Shown here: positions 49,144 to 56,816 of the stretch, one piece after another | How positions within the stretch are numbered: the stretch's first letter is position 1 | How the letters are laid out: every line of letters begins with the position of its first letter | Virus record (IMG/VR): IMGVR_UViG_3300026518_000006 | Coordinates: 62,001-126,000 of that record | Length of the DNA stretch: 64,000 bases | Strand: one strand, 5' to 3' | DNA from: a virus | Position numbers and translations under genes: made by a program | The notes under the pieces: generated by a model | Told to the model about the DNA's origin: nothing | The model's database searches: none | The model's input: the letters and a program-made list of their open reading frames with translations, nothing else

Positions 49144-49752
49144 TTAAATAAAATACTGAGGAAAGTGTTCTTTGCCGAACTCGATATATTTTTGTTTAAT
49201 GTCTTCGTCTAACTCTACATTAGGGTAATAATATTTGTTTTCAAATGAGGTTATCTGATTATGATTACAATTAAAACCCCCCTTAATATCAGGACAGCAT
49301 TTAAATGAAGTTATTTTGTTTCCCCTACAATAAAAATCACCATTAATATCAGGACAATACTCAAAGGAAGTTATTTGATTTCCATTACAATAAAAATCAC
49401 CCTTAATATCAGGACAATACTCAAATGAAGTTATTTTGTTTCTACTACAATAAAAGTTATCCTTAATATCAGGACAGTATTTAAATGAAGCTATTTGATT
49501 ATCATTACAATTAAAGACACCGTTAACATCAGGGCAAAACTCAAATGAAGTTATTTTGTTTCTACTACAATAAAAGTCACCCTTAACATCAGGACAGTAC
49601 TTAAATGAAGTTATTTTGTTATAACTACAATCAAAATTGCCATCAACTTTTTTATAACAACCTTCCAATGAAGTTAATCCTTTATCAGAGATATTAAGGT
49701 CTCCATAATAGACTTCATTTGATTTGTCTCCATAGAGGTCTTTAAATGTCAT
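49144..49752 (-). CDS. Tandem-repeat (LRR-like) early protein with C-terminal FPQYFI, paralogue
   Basis: 202 residues from ATG 49752. Same N-terminus (MTFKDLYGDKSNEVYYGDL), same 20-residue repeats (ITSFEYCPDIKGDFYCNGNQ) and same C-terminus (GKEHFPQYFI) as the protein at 38661, but with about seven repeats and different residues at the variable positions. The pattern of a fixed frame with changing solvent-exposed positions suggests diversifying binding surfaces. Confidence 0.65.
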   Translation of the reverse strand: MTFKDLYGDKSNEVYYGDLNISDKGLTSLEGCYKKVDGNFDCSYNKITSFKYCPDVKGDFYCSRNKITSFEFCPDVNGVFNCNDNQIASFKYCPDIKDNFYCSRNKITSFEYCPDIKGDFYCNGNQITSFEYCPDINGDFYCRGNKITSFKCCPDIKGGFNCNHNQITSFENKYYYPNVELDEDIKQKYIEFGKEHFPQYFI

Positions 49753-49782
49753 TTTCAATCCTTTTCTCTTTTAAGATACCTA

Positions 49783-49811
49783 ATTATACAATAATCTTTA
49801 ATAGAAGTCAA
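49783..49811 (-). promoter_or_regulatory. Early sigma-70-type promoter cassette
   Basis: Minus strand TTGACT (49811-49806), 17 nt, TATAAT (49788-49783). The AT-rich inverted repeat and CTCTTGAAGAG lie at 49843-49880. Confidence 0.8.
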
Positions 49812-49842
49812 GTGTTTGTGAGTACTATTTGAGTACTTTTCA

Positions 49843-49880
49843 AGATTTTACTTTTTTGAAAAGTAAAATCTCTTGAAGAG
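49843..49880. repeat. AT-rich inverted repeat upstream of early promoter
   Basis: AGATTTTACTTTTTTGAAA and complement followed by CTCTTGAAGAG; same element as at 13208. Confidence 0.65.
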
Positions 49881-49886
49881 ATACAG

Positions 49887-50348
49887 CTAAATAAAATATT
49901 CAGGTATTTTCTTATATACCTTAACCATCTCCTCTTTTGTTAATGGTCTCCCATCTTTATACCACTCTTTTTCGTCATCATTAATATACTCTATCGCAGG
50001 TAAATAATTTTCACGCCCTATTTTACCTCCAATATGCCACACTTTTCTATTACAGTCTATAATTGGCTGTATTTCTTTTTCTTTTTTTAAAAATCTGTCT
50101 TTTTCCTCCTCAAACCCTCTGTATCTCCATATTCTTTTAATATGTGCGTCCATAATATTGTGCTTCCAACCATTGATATAATATAAAGGCTGAAGAGTAT
50201 GACTGCCTGTTCTCTCCATCATCAAGGTTTTTCCTAATAAACTCTTCGGTACTTTTTCGTTAAAAGCATTTAGCTTTTCGCTATTGTCGATGATTTCTAC
50301 AATAACAACCTCACCAAAATCTAAATCTGTTACCGATATCTTTTTCAC
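49887..50348 (-). CDS. Small protein with C-terminal IPEYFI
   Basis: 153 residues from GTG 50348, chosen because AAAAGGAAGTGAT precedes it and because it removes a 158-base overlap with the upstream gene. Contains IWRYRGFEEEKDRFLKKEKE and ends KVYKKIPEYFI. Function unknown. Confidence 0.5.
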   Translation of the reverse strand: MKKISVTDLDFGEVVIVEIIDNSEKLNAFNEKVPKSLLGKTLMMERTGSHTLQPLYYINGWKHNIMDAHIKRIWRYRGFEEEKDRFLKKEKEIQPIIDCNRKVWHIGGKIGRENYLPAIEYINDDEKEWYKDGRPLTKEEMVKVYKKIPEYFI

Positions 50349-50370
50349 ATCACTTCCTTTTATATACAGA

Positions 50371-51102
50371 TTACACAAGATATTGTGGATAATGTGTGGT
50401 AATCCACTCAAGAAATTCAGGAGTCTTTTTATTAATTTTGTTGATTGGTATATCGATTTCCCCACACCCAATTGAATAATTCCATTCTGAGCGACTATAA
50501 TCAGTTTCAATTTTATACAACATTCCACTAAAAGTTAAACTTCCTTCTATAAAATCAGCTCTAATATACCCTTTTATTGTACCATCTTCATCAAAAAGAG
50601 TAGACCACAAATAAACATTATAATCGCAATCATCATATCTTTCGCCATACCCTATATATCGCTTAAACATTTCCCAACGCTCTTTATATACTAAATTCAG
50701 TATGTTCAAAATGTCTTTATATTTGTATAACATTGTTTGAATATCAATATAAGTATTATCACCAAACACCACCATCCGATTTTTCTCGTGTTCAACTGTA
50801 AGTAAATCAAAAGTGTTTTCATCTGTAGCTTTTTTATATAATTCTAAAAAAAACTCTTTGATTCTTTGGAAATTTAGCAAATTACTATAACCATAATCTC
50901 TAATTGCCGTATAAGACATTGATTTTTCAACAAACCCATAGGTTCTTTCTATTTCAACCTCAAGCCTTTCAAATTGTCTTTTTATTACTCTTAATGTGTG
51001 TATTATTTCAAGGATTTGTTTGTTGGTTAAAGGATTTCCGACCAATAATACCTTCTCCATTTTTGTTATTTCTTCAAGGTATGAGTTACACATAGATTCC
51101 AT
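50371..51102 (-). CDS. Protein with C-terminal YPQYLV
   Basis: 243 residues, the longest non-repeat member of the shared C-terminal-peptide set. Helical first 130 residues, then a beta-rich domain with YNVYLWSTLFDEDGTIKGYI, ending LEWITTHYPQYLV. ATG 51102 follows AGGATGTAAT. Function unknown. Confidence 0.55.
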   Translation of the reverse strand: MESMCNSYLEEITKMEKVLLVGNPLTNKQILEIIHTLRVIKRQFERLEVEIERTYGFVEKSMSYTAIRDYGYSNLLNFQRIKEFFLELYKKATDENTFDLLTVEHEKNRMVVFGDNTYIDIQTMLYKYKDILNILNLVYKERWEMFKRYIGYGERYDDCDYNVYLWSTLFDEDGTIKGYIRADFIEGSLTFSGMLYKIETDYSRSEWNYSIGCGEIDIPINKINKKTPEFLEWITTHYPQYLV

Positions 51103-51200
51103 ATTACATCCTCTTGTTTATTTCTTTTAAAGATTATATACCATACAACCTTGTAATAAGTTTAAAAGTAAAACTCCCAAAAACCTTAAAACTTTAAAAA

Positions 51201-51208
51201 TATAAATA
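51201..51208 (+). promoter_or_regulatory. Late promoter
   Basis: TATAAATA 22 bases upstream of ATG 51231. Confidence 0.65.
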
Positions 51209-51230
51209 CAATAAAATTAAGGACACAAAA

Positions 51231-51854
51231 ATGAGTTTTAAATCATACATTAATGAGAGTAGAACACTCACCGAAATGGAAAGCAATATAATTGTAATGG
51301 CGTATCTACTTGAAGAAAATTTGGACAATATGAATGAGACAGACTATGTAATGTTAGCTGAAGGGATTAATGACAAACTCGGAAAAGTTGGATTAAAACT
51401 CCACAAAGGAAAAGGAATTATCGACTACATCAAAGACTTCACAATGGGGGTGGGCAGATTATTTTTAGCACTTATGAAGGGTGATAAAAACAAAGCAAAA
51501 GAAATCTTAAAAACAGTTTCTAAAGAAGATGTCCTCGACTTCCTATATAAACTTGACCTCGGCACTCTTCATCTAATAACAGGACCTCTCCACACTATTG
51601 ATGCTTGGACAGGTTGGGATTTAGGGGTTAAAGTTAAACAAAAAATGGAAAAAGCCAAAGATATTTACCAAGAGATTAAACACGCTCTTCAAACTGTAAA
51701 GCAAAAAATCAAAACTGCTTTTGACAAAAAAGTAGCTCCGAAATTGATTAGTAAAATTGGAGAAATAGAGAAGGTAGTTGCTCCTACCAATGAAAGTTTT
51801 GATGAAACTGAAGATTTACTTGAATCTACAACAAACACATTTATTGGAAAATAG
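51231..51854 (+). CDS. Candidate internal head protein with capsid-targeting-like N-terminus
   Basis: 207 residues; MSFKSYINE then Ser fits a targeting peptide cut after INE (residue 9). The body is helical and basic, with a hydrophobic segment (LGTLHLITGPLHTIDAWTGW) and a Lys-rich coiled coil. A second [IL]-x-E-like site occurs near the C-terminus. Late promoter at 51201. The TAG stop is followed in the same frame by more coding-like sequence (next entry). Confidence 0.55.
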   Translation: MSFKSYINESRTLTEMESNIIVMAYLLEENLDNMNETDYVMLAEGINDKLGKVGLKLHKGKGIIDYIKDFTMGVGRLFLALMKGDKNKAKEILKTVSKEDVLDFLYKLDLGTLHLITGPLHTIDAWTGWDLGVKVKQKMEKAKDIYQEIKHALQTVKQKIKTAFDKKVAPKLISKIGEIEKVVAPTNESFDETEDLLESTTNTFIGK

Positions 51855-52123
51855 GATGGTAGAAACTATGCTGTTAGATATGACGGGTTGGATGTGAGTG
51901 CGATGAAATCAGGTGTTTTTGGTAGAATGATGAGAGCTTTATCAAGAGGAAAAGAAATTAAAAACAGGGCAAAAAACATTACATTTCTTGTAAAGGCGAA
52001 GCTACTCTAAGTTGTGTTAAAAAATGGGTAAAAGAAAATAACCCTAAAGAATTTTTTGTTACTTGGAAGTCTGATACCACATACTACAAAGATGATGTTA
52101 TAGAGATTTATACTATCGACTAA
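51855..52123 (+). pseudogene. Frame-interrupted ORF downstream of a TAG stop
   Basis: In frame with the previous gene after its TAG: DGRNYAVRYDGLDVSAMKSG ... SRGKEIKNRAKN, then coding moves to the -1 frame (CKGEATLSCVKKWVKENNPK to YTID, TAA 52121). The switch occurs at gcA-AAA-AAC (51971-51977), a canonical -1 slippery heptamer. The upstream frame ends at 52010. An ATG at 51903 could start it. Decay, sequencing deletion or programmed frameshift. Confidence 0.5.
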
Positions 52124-52151
52124 TTACAAATGTCTAAAAATTAAGCATATA

Positions 52152-52215
52152 ATACATAGGATTTAAAAGATACCTATATAAATAAAGTATCTTAAAGAAA
52201 GGAAATCCTATGTAT
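52152..52215 (+). promoter_or_regulatory. Late promoter inside an inverted repeat that masks a start codon
   Basis: 13-bp arms 52152-52164 and 52203-52215 are exact complements; inner arms AAGATAC (52167-52173) and GTATCTT (52187-52193) also pair. TATAAATA is at 52177-52184 in the loop. The 3' outer arm includes the ATG at 52210. Read-through RNA would hide the start; RNA from the late promoter lacks the 5' arms. Confidence 0.7.
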
Positions 52216-52266
52216 CTCACTCTATCTGATATTGATTGGTCTGTACCACCATTTGACTTGATTTAA
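52210..52266 (+). CDS. 18-residue late microprotein
   Basis: ATG 52210, reading MYLTLSDIDWSVPPFDLI, TAA 52264-52266. AAAGAAAGG is 8 bases upstream. Too short for homology. The dedicated late promoter and start-masking hairpin are the evidence that it is expressed; T4 genes e and soc use the same device. Could be a capsid-binding or signalling peptide. Confidence 0.5.
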   Translation: MYLTLSDIDWSVPPFDLI

Positions 52267-52267
52267 T

Positions 52268-52987
52268 CTATCGTCTCCGTTTTTTCTTGAACTCATCATA
52301 ATCATTAAAAATGAGTTCAATTTTATCACCTTGTTCTATAACTACTTTCTCGACATTATCCAAAACAGTATTTGAGCCATCAATCCAAACCATAACACTA
52401 TTTCTTGATGTTGGTTTTATGATGGTTTTTCTTGGTTTAATAACATAGTCTATGTTATGATTTGTTTTGTCGCCTGTGATACTCCACAAATTTGAACTTA
52501 ACGGCAATATAGTACCCCTGTTAGTTTTATTAATGCCCGTTGAACCTTGCGGTGTGCTTATAATCAAACCACCACCTTTGAATTCACCGAAAAGTTTATC
52601 TTTCTCTTCTATCTCAAAATTAATCCAAGCGTCCATACCATCAGACCCACCTATACATACATCATTAAATGCCTGAAAAACGCCTTTTTTTGGCTTTAAT
52701 ACATCATATATACTTGACAAGTCTCTTTCTCGTTTTTTATAATAAACAGTTACCTTAATTCTCCTAAAAATTTTAATGGTATGTTTTTTAGCAGGCTTGG
52801 TACCTTTTGTGTTATTCATAAGGAAATTCAGAGAACCCCCCGCTACTCCAAAAAAGGGCTTATTTAGGTGTGAAAATTTATGAATAGCTCTCAAGAGGGT
52901 GCCATCGCCCCCCTTAACATAGATATACTCATCTGCTTCTTTAATGACTTTTTTAGGGTCATAGTCATCTGTAAATATTGTCTTCAT
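52268..52987 (-). CDS. nadK: NAD kinase-like protein
   Basis: 239 residues. The NAD-kinase motif GGDGTLL is at 26-32 (YVKGGDGTLLRAI), followed by VAGGSLNFL (G-x-x-x-F-L), FNDVCIGGSDG (N-D/E-type motif) and STPQGSTGINKTNRG, matching the family's T-P-T-G-S-T-A-Y segment. It phosphorylates NAD to NADP. Last gene of the NAD cluster, four bases after the NAMPT C-terminal half. Confidence 0.8.
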   Translation of the reverse strand: MKTIFTDDYDPKKVIKEADEYIYVKGGDGTLLRAIHKFSHLNKPFFGVAGGSLNFLMNNTKGTKPAKKHTIKIFRRIKVTVYYKKRERDLSSIYDVLKPKKGVFQAFNDVCIGGSDGMDAWINFEIEEKDKLFGEFKGGGLIISTPQGSTGINKTNRGTILPLSSNLWSITGDKTNHNIDYVIKPRKTIIKPTSRNSVMVWIDGSNTVLDNVEKVVIEQGDKIELIFNDYDEFKKKRRR

Positions 52988-52990
52988 AGC

Positions 52991-53983
52991 TTACACTTTG
53001 GTTTTAGAGTTCTCACGGACATCATTAATATTATAAGTTTTTGTTATAACACCATTCTCAAATACCGTTTCAAGAATATCATAAGCACCTTCAAAATCTT
53101 CACCCACTTTATCAGTAAAGTATGTTTTTGTTGCAGGATTATAATATGTTGTAATTCTGCCCTTTTTAGACTTTTTGTTTGGTGCTGTAATTGGGTCTTT
53201 GAATACTTCTCTTTCTTTTCCATCTACAGTAATACTACTACATTTTACAGCAAAACCCAATGTATCTCTATCGTGCTGTTGCATAAGCCAACCTCCTGAA
53301 CCAAAGGCGATATTTTCAGAACTATATCCACGACTTTCCATAAGGTCAAGCATATCTTTCATATTATCCATAGTAATACCATCACCCCAAATAATGCGAT
53401 ACTTGTCCCAAACTTTATAACCTTTATTATTTTTAGTAAATGGCACACCATTCTCTTCCATAATATCTATAGTGGCTGTTATCATTTCGATAGGGTCTCC
53501 ACTATCAGGTCTCAAGACGAAGATAGGGTACTCAGGGCTGTCGATAAGACTTCTGAACCGCTCGGTGCCTGTAACTACATCAACGGCTTTAAGGTAGTCG
53601 TATGAGTCCATAACACCCGCTATAATATATGCCCCTTTGTTATTTCTGATGTGGTTTTCAATCATATCAAATTCAGAATCTTTACCCCAAGAGGTAGTCG
53701 TGCTGTGCTCAGTAGCAGGAATAGAAATTCCTATAGAAGCCAAAAACTCTTTTCTTCTTTTTATGCTTTCATCCAAACTTTCAGGATAAATCTTTTTTTC
53801 AGTACTACCTGAATCTGCTCCATAAAAAATGTCAGTGTATTTGATAGCTTGAAAATTATCAGTACCTAAAAATTGAGTGAGGTGAGCCATACCACCAATA
53901 CCTGCACTCTCTATAGAGGATGAACCTCTATCGCCAAAGTTTGCAAAACCCAGTTTTACTACCATTTCTTGTGTTTCAGTCAT
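52991..53983 (-). CDS. nadV: Nicotinamide phosphoribosyltransferase, C-terminal part
   Basis: 330 residues, starting MTETQEMVVKLGFANFGDRG and SSSIESAGIGGMAHL, the middle of NAMPT enzymes. Catalytic elements: DRGSSS (as in human GFRGVSS), FVLRPDSGDP (PRPP/phosphate binding), IIWGDGI and FGSGGWLMQQHDRDTLGFAVK. It makes NMN from nicotinamide and PRPP. The N-terminal 172 residues are a separate gene at 54664; the two are divided by an HNH gene. Confidence 0.88.
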   Translation of the reverse strand: MTETQEMVVKLGFANFGDRGSSSIESAGIGGMAHLTQFLGTDNFQAIKYTDIFYGADSGSTEKKIYPESLDESIKRRKEFLASIGISIPATEHSTTTSWGKDSEFDMIENHIRNNKGAYIIAGVMDSYDYLKAVDVVTGTERFRSLIDSPEYPIFVLRPDSGDPIEMITATIDIMEENGVPFTKNNKGYKVWDKYRIIWGDGITMDNMKDMLDLMESRGYSSENIAFGSGGWLMQQHDRDTLGFAVKCSSITVDGKEREVFKDPITAPNKKSKKGRITTYYNPATKTYFTDKVGEDFEGAYDILETVFENGVITKTYNINDVRENSKTKV

Positions 53984-53986
53984 TTT

Positions 53987-54616
53987 TTATTCCTTTAGAA
54001 TTTTCTCCAAAATCTCCAACTCTTCTTGTGTATAGAACTCAGTAGGCATTTTGGTATGTTTTTTAGAATTACAACTTTTACATAATACAACAGCATTACT
54101 AAGTTCCAACTTAAAACCTTTACTCAAAGGTTTATTGTGGTCTATAGCAATATTATCAGAAGTACCACATTTAAAACATTTGTAATCAAATCTCTTCAAT
54201 GTTATACACTCATCTTCATATGTAAAGTCTTCATTCAACTCTTGTTTTAAAGCTCTTCGTTTTATAGTAGATTTTCTTGAGTGAACATTACATTTGTCTT
54301 TATTCTCATTGTAATATTCTTTCTGATATTCTGCTACTTTATCACGATTAGCTTCTTTGTAATCATTCGCTCTTTGAATATATGACTCTTTATTAGCCTC
54401 ATACTCTTTATGTTTTGACTCTTTTAAAAACTCTTTATTATCTTCTCTGTATTGTTTTTTATATGCCCTTATTTTCTCTTTATTTTTTTGAGCATACTCT
54501 TTGTTTACCTTTGATTTGCAAGGCTTACAAATATCAGACAACTCATCTTTAGAGCGACTTCTTTTTCCGAATTTTGATTTAGGGACATTCGTTTTACATT
54601 TGTAACAGTATTTCAT
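53987..54616 (-). CDS. HNH homing endonuclease splitting nadV
   Basis: 209 residues. N-terminal zinc ribbon (CYKCKTNVPKSKFGK ... CKPCKSK), a long Lys/Glu/Tyr helix region, then the HNH core: CFKCGTSDNIAIDHNKPLSK and LSNAVVLCKSCNSKKHTKMP. Placed precisely between the two NAMPT halves, three bases from the second and 47 from the first, leaving no room for an intron. Near-late box CATAAATA upstream. Confidence 0.82.
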   Translation of the reverse strand: MKYCYKCKTNVPKSKFGKRSRSKDELSDICKPCKSKVNKEYAQKNKEKIRAYKKQYREDNKEFLKESKHKEYEANKESYIQRANDYKEANRDKVAEYQKEYYNENKDKCNVHSRKSTIKRRALKQELNEDFTYEDECITLKRFDYKCFKCGTSDNIAIDHNKPLSKGFKLELSNAVVLCKSCNSKKHTKMPTEFYTQEELEILEKILKE

Positions 54617-54663
54617 AGTAGTCCTTTTTGAATTTATTTATGAAATACCACTATCTCCAAAAT

Positions 54664-55182
54664 TTAATCAACAGTTTTTTCGGCATACTCTGTAAGCATT
54701 TGTTTGACATAGTAACTTCTTGTAGCAACATTGCAGGTATACCACACTTTCATAAGAACAGTCTCAAACCAAGAGGCAACCCAAAATACTTTAGGGTCTG
54801 TGCTCTCTATGGTAAACAGCACATTGCCATTTGGAATAACAGAGCCTTCTTTTACTGCTCTGATTTTAACAGGAAGTTTCCCACCAAGTTCTCTTGCAAT
54901 ATAAAACCAACCATCACCATCAAACGGAATACCGTGTTGTTCAGCATAAATTTTTGCCTCCACAACCTCTTCTTCGGTTATTGGTGTACTAAAGTAATTT
55001 TTAAGAATATATTGAAGACCAAAAAATACAGTTTTCTCATACACTTTTGTACTTCTTGCTTCAGCATAGTCATACATAGCTGTGGTGCCTTTAGGGTACT
55101 GCCAAGGGTGAGAATACTTATAGCTGTCTGCCAACATTACTCTGTTCGTTTTAAATTGTGTGTTTATATTTGTGTTCATCAT
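54664..55182 (-). CDS. nadV: Nicotinamide phosphoribosyltransferase, N-terminal part
   Basis: 172 residues from ATG 55182 (AAGGAGCTT upstream). NRVMLADSYKYSHPWQYPKG and YDYAEARSTKVYEKTVFFGL then QYILKNYF are the conserved NAMPT start; WFETVLMKVWYTCNVATRSY near 140 is the segment before the split. It ends EYAEKTVD with a normal stop. No intein or intron sequence is seen at the break, so the two chains would have to assemble. Confidence 0.88.
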   Translation of the reverse strand: MMNTNINTQFKTNRVMLADSYKYSHPWQYPKGTTAMYDYAEARSTKVYEKTVFFGLQYILKNYFSTPITEEEVVEAKIYAEQHGIPFDGDGWFYIARELGGKLPVKIRAVKEGSVIPNGNVLFTIESTDPKVFWVASWFETVLMKVWYTCNVATRSYYVKQMLTEYAEKTVD

Positions 55183-55208
55183 AAGCTCCTTATGTTTTTG
55201 ATTGTAAA

Positions 55209-55354
55209 TTAAGTCTTAGTGATAAACACTAAAACTAAAGCCATCACGACTAAGAAAGGAAAAAATCTCCAAAACCATTGTCGCTTTTGTTTCCGTTTTT
55301 GTTTCCGTTTTTGTTCTCATTTTCACCGTTTACATCGGGAAATGTAGTTGACAT
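55209..55354 (-). CDS. Small C-terminally anchored membrane protein, frame interrupted
   Basis: ATG 55354 (GAGGTAAA upstream) reads 34 residues of Asn/Gly/Lys-rich repeat and stops at 55250. If one base is missing in the T6 run near 55262, the frame continues as FFPFLVVMALVLVFITKT to 55209, a clear transmembrane anchor. The start overlaps the end of the gene at 55330. Low-complexity 12-base repeats encode NKNG units. Confidence 0.4.
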
Positions 55355-55698
55355 TTTACCTCATAGTAGTGATTTCTTAAATCTTTGTATCGGTCACGGG
55401 TCACATATCTGTTATCAGCAACTTCACCAAAGAACTTACTCTCAGGTAATTTACAAATCAACTTTGAGTTATTATACTTAAAAATACTTAAATTGTCAAA
55501 AAATTGTTTTCCCCCAAATGGTCTATATCTCATCCAAATATCATCAACAAATTTCTGAAAAGTTTCGTATTGGTCGGGATATAAACCTACTCTACCGTTA
55601 GGGTCTTTCATATCGCTGTACTTTGTTTCACGGACGGGGTGTTTTTCACACCACTCTTGGTAAGAGATTTCTGTATTTTTACATTCATAAAATTTCAT
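55330..55698 (-). CDS. Protein of the NAD cluster, unassigned
   Basis: 122 residues, aromatic and basic, with YPDQYETFQKFVDDIWMRYR and no catalytic motif I can name. Flanked by the NAMPT and acetyltransferase-like genes on the same strand. Function unknown. Confidence 0.5.
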   Translation of the reverse strand: MKFYECKNTEISYQEWCEKHPVRETKYSDMKDPNGRVGLYPDQYETFQKFVDDIWMRYRPFGGKQFFDNLSIFKYNNSKLICKLPESKFFGEVADNRYVTRDRYKDLRNHYYEVKCQLHFPM

Positions 55699-55713
55699 TT
55701 CATTTCCTACAAT

Positions 55714-56331
55714 CTACAAAATATCTTTCAAAAGAAGTCTAATATGCTTCTTATCAATACCATAAGACCAAACTCTGTTATCAAAGTCCCAATCTTCTGA
55801 ACCGTGCTTTAAAGTGACATCTTTTTCAAGGTATTTGTTGGCATTAATGTCTATGATATCCACTTTAACATCTAAGCTTTTGGATAATCTAGCCCACAGT
55901 TTTCTTGCTCCGAAATACTGTATTTCATCACCTAAGATGATATAACCCTCTTTTTTCACTAAGAACTTGTACATTGCGGTTGCTATGCCGTCACCTTGTC
56001 TTGTTTTAGCTACCATTACACCATCAACATTCATTAGCTTTTTGTTCAATTTAAAAGCATTTGCTACTGATTTATGCTCATTGAGTCTAATCTCAAAGTC
56101 AACCTCAAGCTTTTCATCACCCTCACTAGAAGTCATAAAATTACCTAATAGGTAAGTGTTCTCAAGGTGATAAACCAAATACTCTCTACTTGATACCTTT
56201 AATTCACCCACTTGTTTCCAATGCTTGTCTATCACTAATTTACTTCTAGTACCAACCATCTCTTTACTAGGGTTCCAATCACCATATCCTGCGATTGACA
56301 TCTCTTTTAATAGTTCTTCTCTAAAATCCAT
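55714..56331 (-). CDS. GNAT-like acetyltransferase
   Basis: 205 residues. The N-terminal half is a beta-rich domain; VAKTRQGDGIATAMYKFLVK matches the acetyl-CoA binding motif (R/Q-x2-G-x-G/A plus helix), and EIQYFGARKLWARLSK the C-terminal GNAT helix. Substrate unknown. Located in the NAD cluster two bases after the gene upstream. Confidence 0.55.
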   Translation of the reverse strand: MDFREELLKEMSIAGYGDWNPSKEMVGTRSKLVIDKHWKQVGELKVSSREYLVYHLENTYLLGNFMTSSEGDEKLEVDFEIRLNEHKSVANAFKLNKKLMNVDGVMVAKTRQGDGIATAMYKFLVKKEGYIILGDEIQYFGARKLWARLSKSLDVKVDIIDINANKYLEKDVTLKHGSEDWDFDNRVWSYGIDKKHIRLLLKDIL

Positions 56332-56334
56332 CTT

Positions 56335-56733
56335 TTATCCCTTTAATCTTTTTAGCTCATATTCAAAGTCATAAACTCTATTTTCGTGCAATAATTCAGC
56401 TATCTTGAGGTGTAAAATTTCCATCAATCTCAGGGTTTCTTGAACATCTCGTTTTTTTGGTAATGTACTGTACTTTTTTAAATTTCGTTTCTCTTTTCCT
56501 AATATATAATCAACATTTGAAGCATCAGTAATAGGCTCTTTAAACAGTAATTTAAAGTACAACTCTTTAGAAAATTTTCTTTTTGGTTTTTGCCAATCAT
56601 AGCCATCTATAGTGTATAACCAAGTCATAATATCATTGATATATTTATCTTCATTTGTATTATCTTTGTATCTCAAAAACTTAATAAGATGCTCATTGAT
56701 TTGGTTCTCTAAATTTCTAATTTTATCTTCCAT
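56335..56733 (-). CDS. Helical protein, probably continuing an upstream leader ORF
   Basis: 132 residues from ATG 56733, without a strong ribosome-binding site. Helical and basic. The upstream ORF (56798) shifts into this frame if one base is added in the A10 run at 56739-56748, giving an N-terminus MNIKEMFYDLILNE that resembles capsid-targeting peptides. Hence the true product may be about 154 residues. Confidence 0.5.
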   Translation of the reverse strand: MEDKIRNLENQINEHLIKFLRYKDNTNEDKYINDIMTWLYTIDGYDWQKPKRKFSKELYFKLLFKEPITDASNVDYILGKEKRNLKKYSTLPKKRDVQETLRLMEILHLKIAELLHENRVYDFEYELKRLKG

Positions 56734-56798
56734 AACTCTTTTTTTTTTAAAGCCATTTCATTAAGTATTAAATCATAAAACATTTCTTTGATGTTCAT
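56709..56798 (-). other. Leader ORF with A10 run and targeting-like peptide
   Basis: ATG 56798 follows AAAGGACAGAAG, an excellent ribosome-binding site. It reads MNIKEMFYDLILNEMALKKK, crosses ten A (slippery for polymerase or ribosome) and stops at 56709 in this frame. The -1 frame enters the gene at 56335. Confidence 0.5.
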
Positions 56799-56816
56799 CT
56801 TCTGTCCTTTAAAGCT

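Noticed and set aside
49753-49758. TTG starts six bases upstream of ATG in early genes (13114, 18249, 38183, 38509, 49758)
   Set aside because: The AAAGGA ribosome-binding site is spaced for the ATG; the TTG would overlap it too closely.
51852-51854. Recoded TAG stop (readthrough at 51852 and 43741)
   Set aside because: Many clear genes end in TAG with no extension beyond it (for example the portal gene), and no tRNA with anticodon CTA is present, so the standard code holds.
53984-54663. Group I intron with HNH ORF in nadV
   Set aside because: Only 3 and 47 non-coding bases flank the HNH gene, too few for an intron, and both parts have ordinary start and stop codons.
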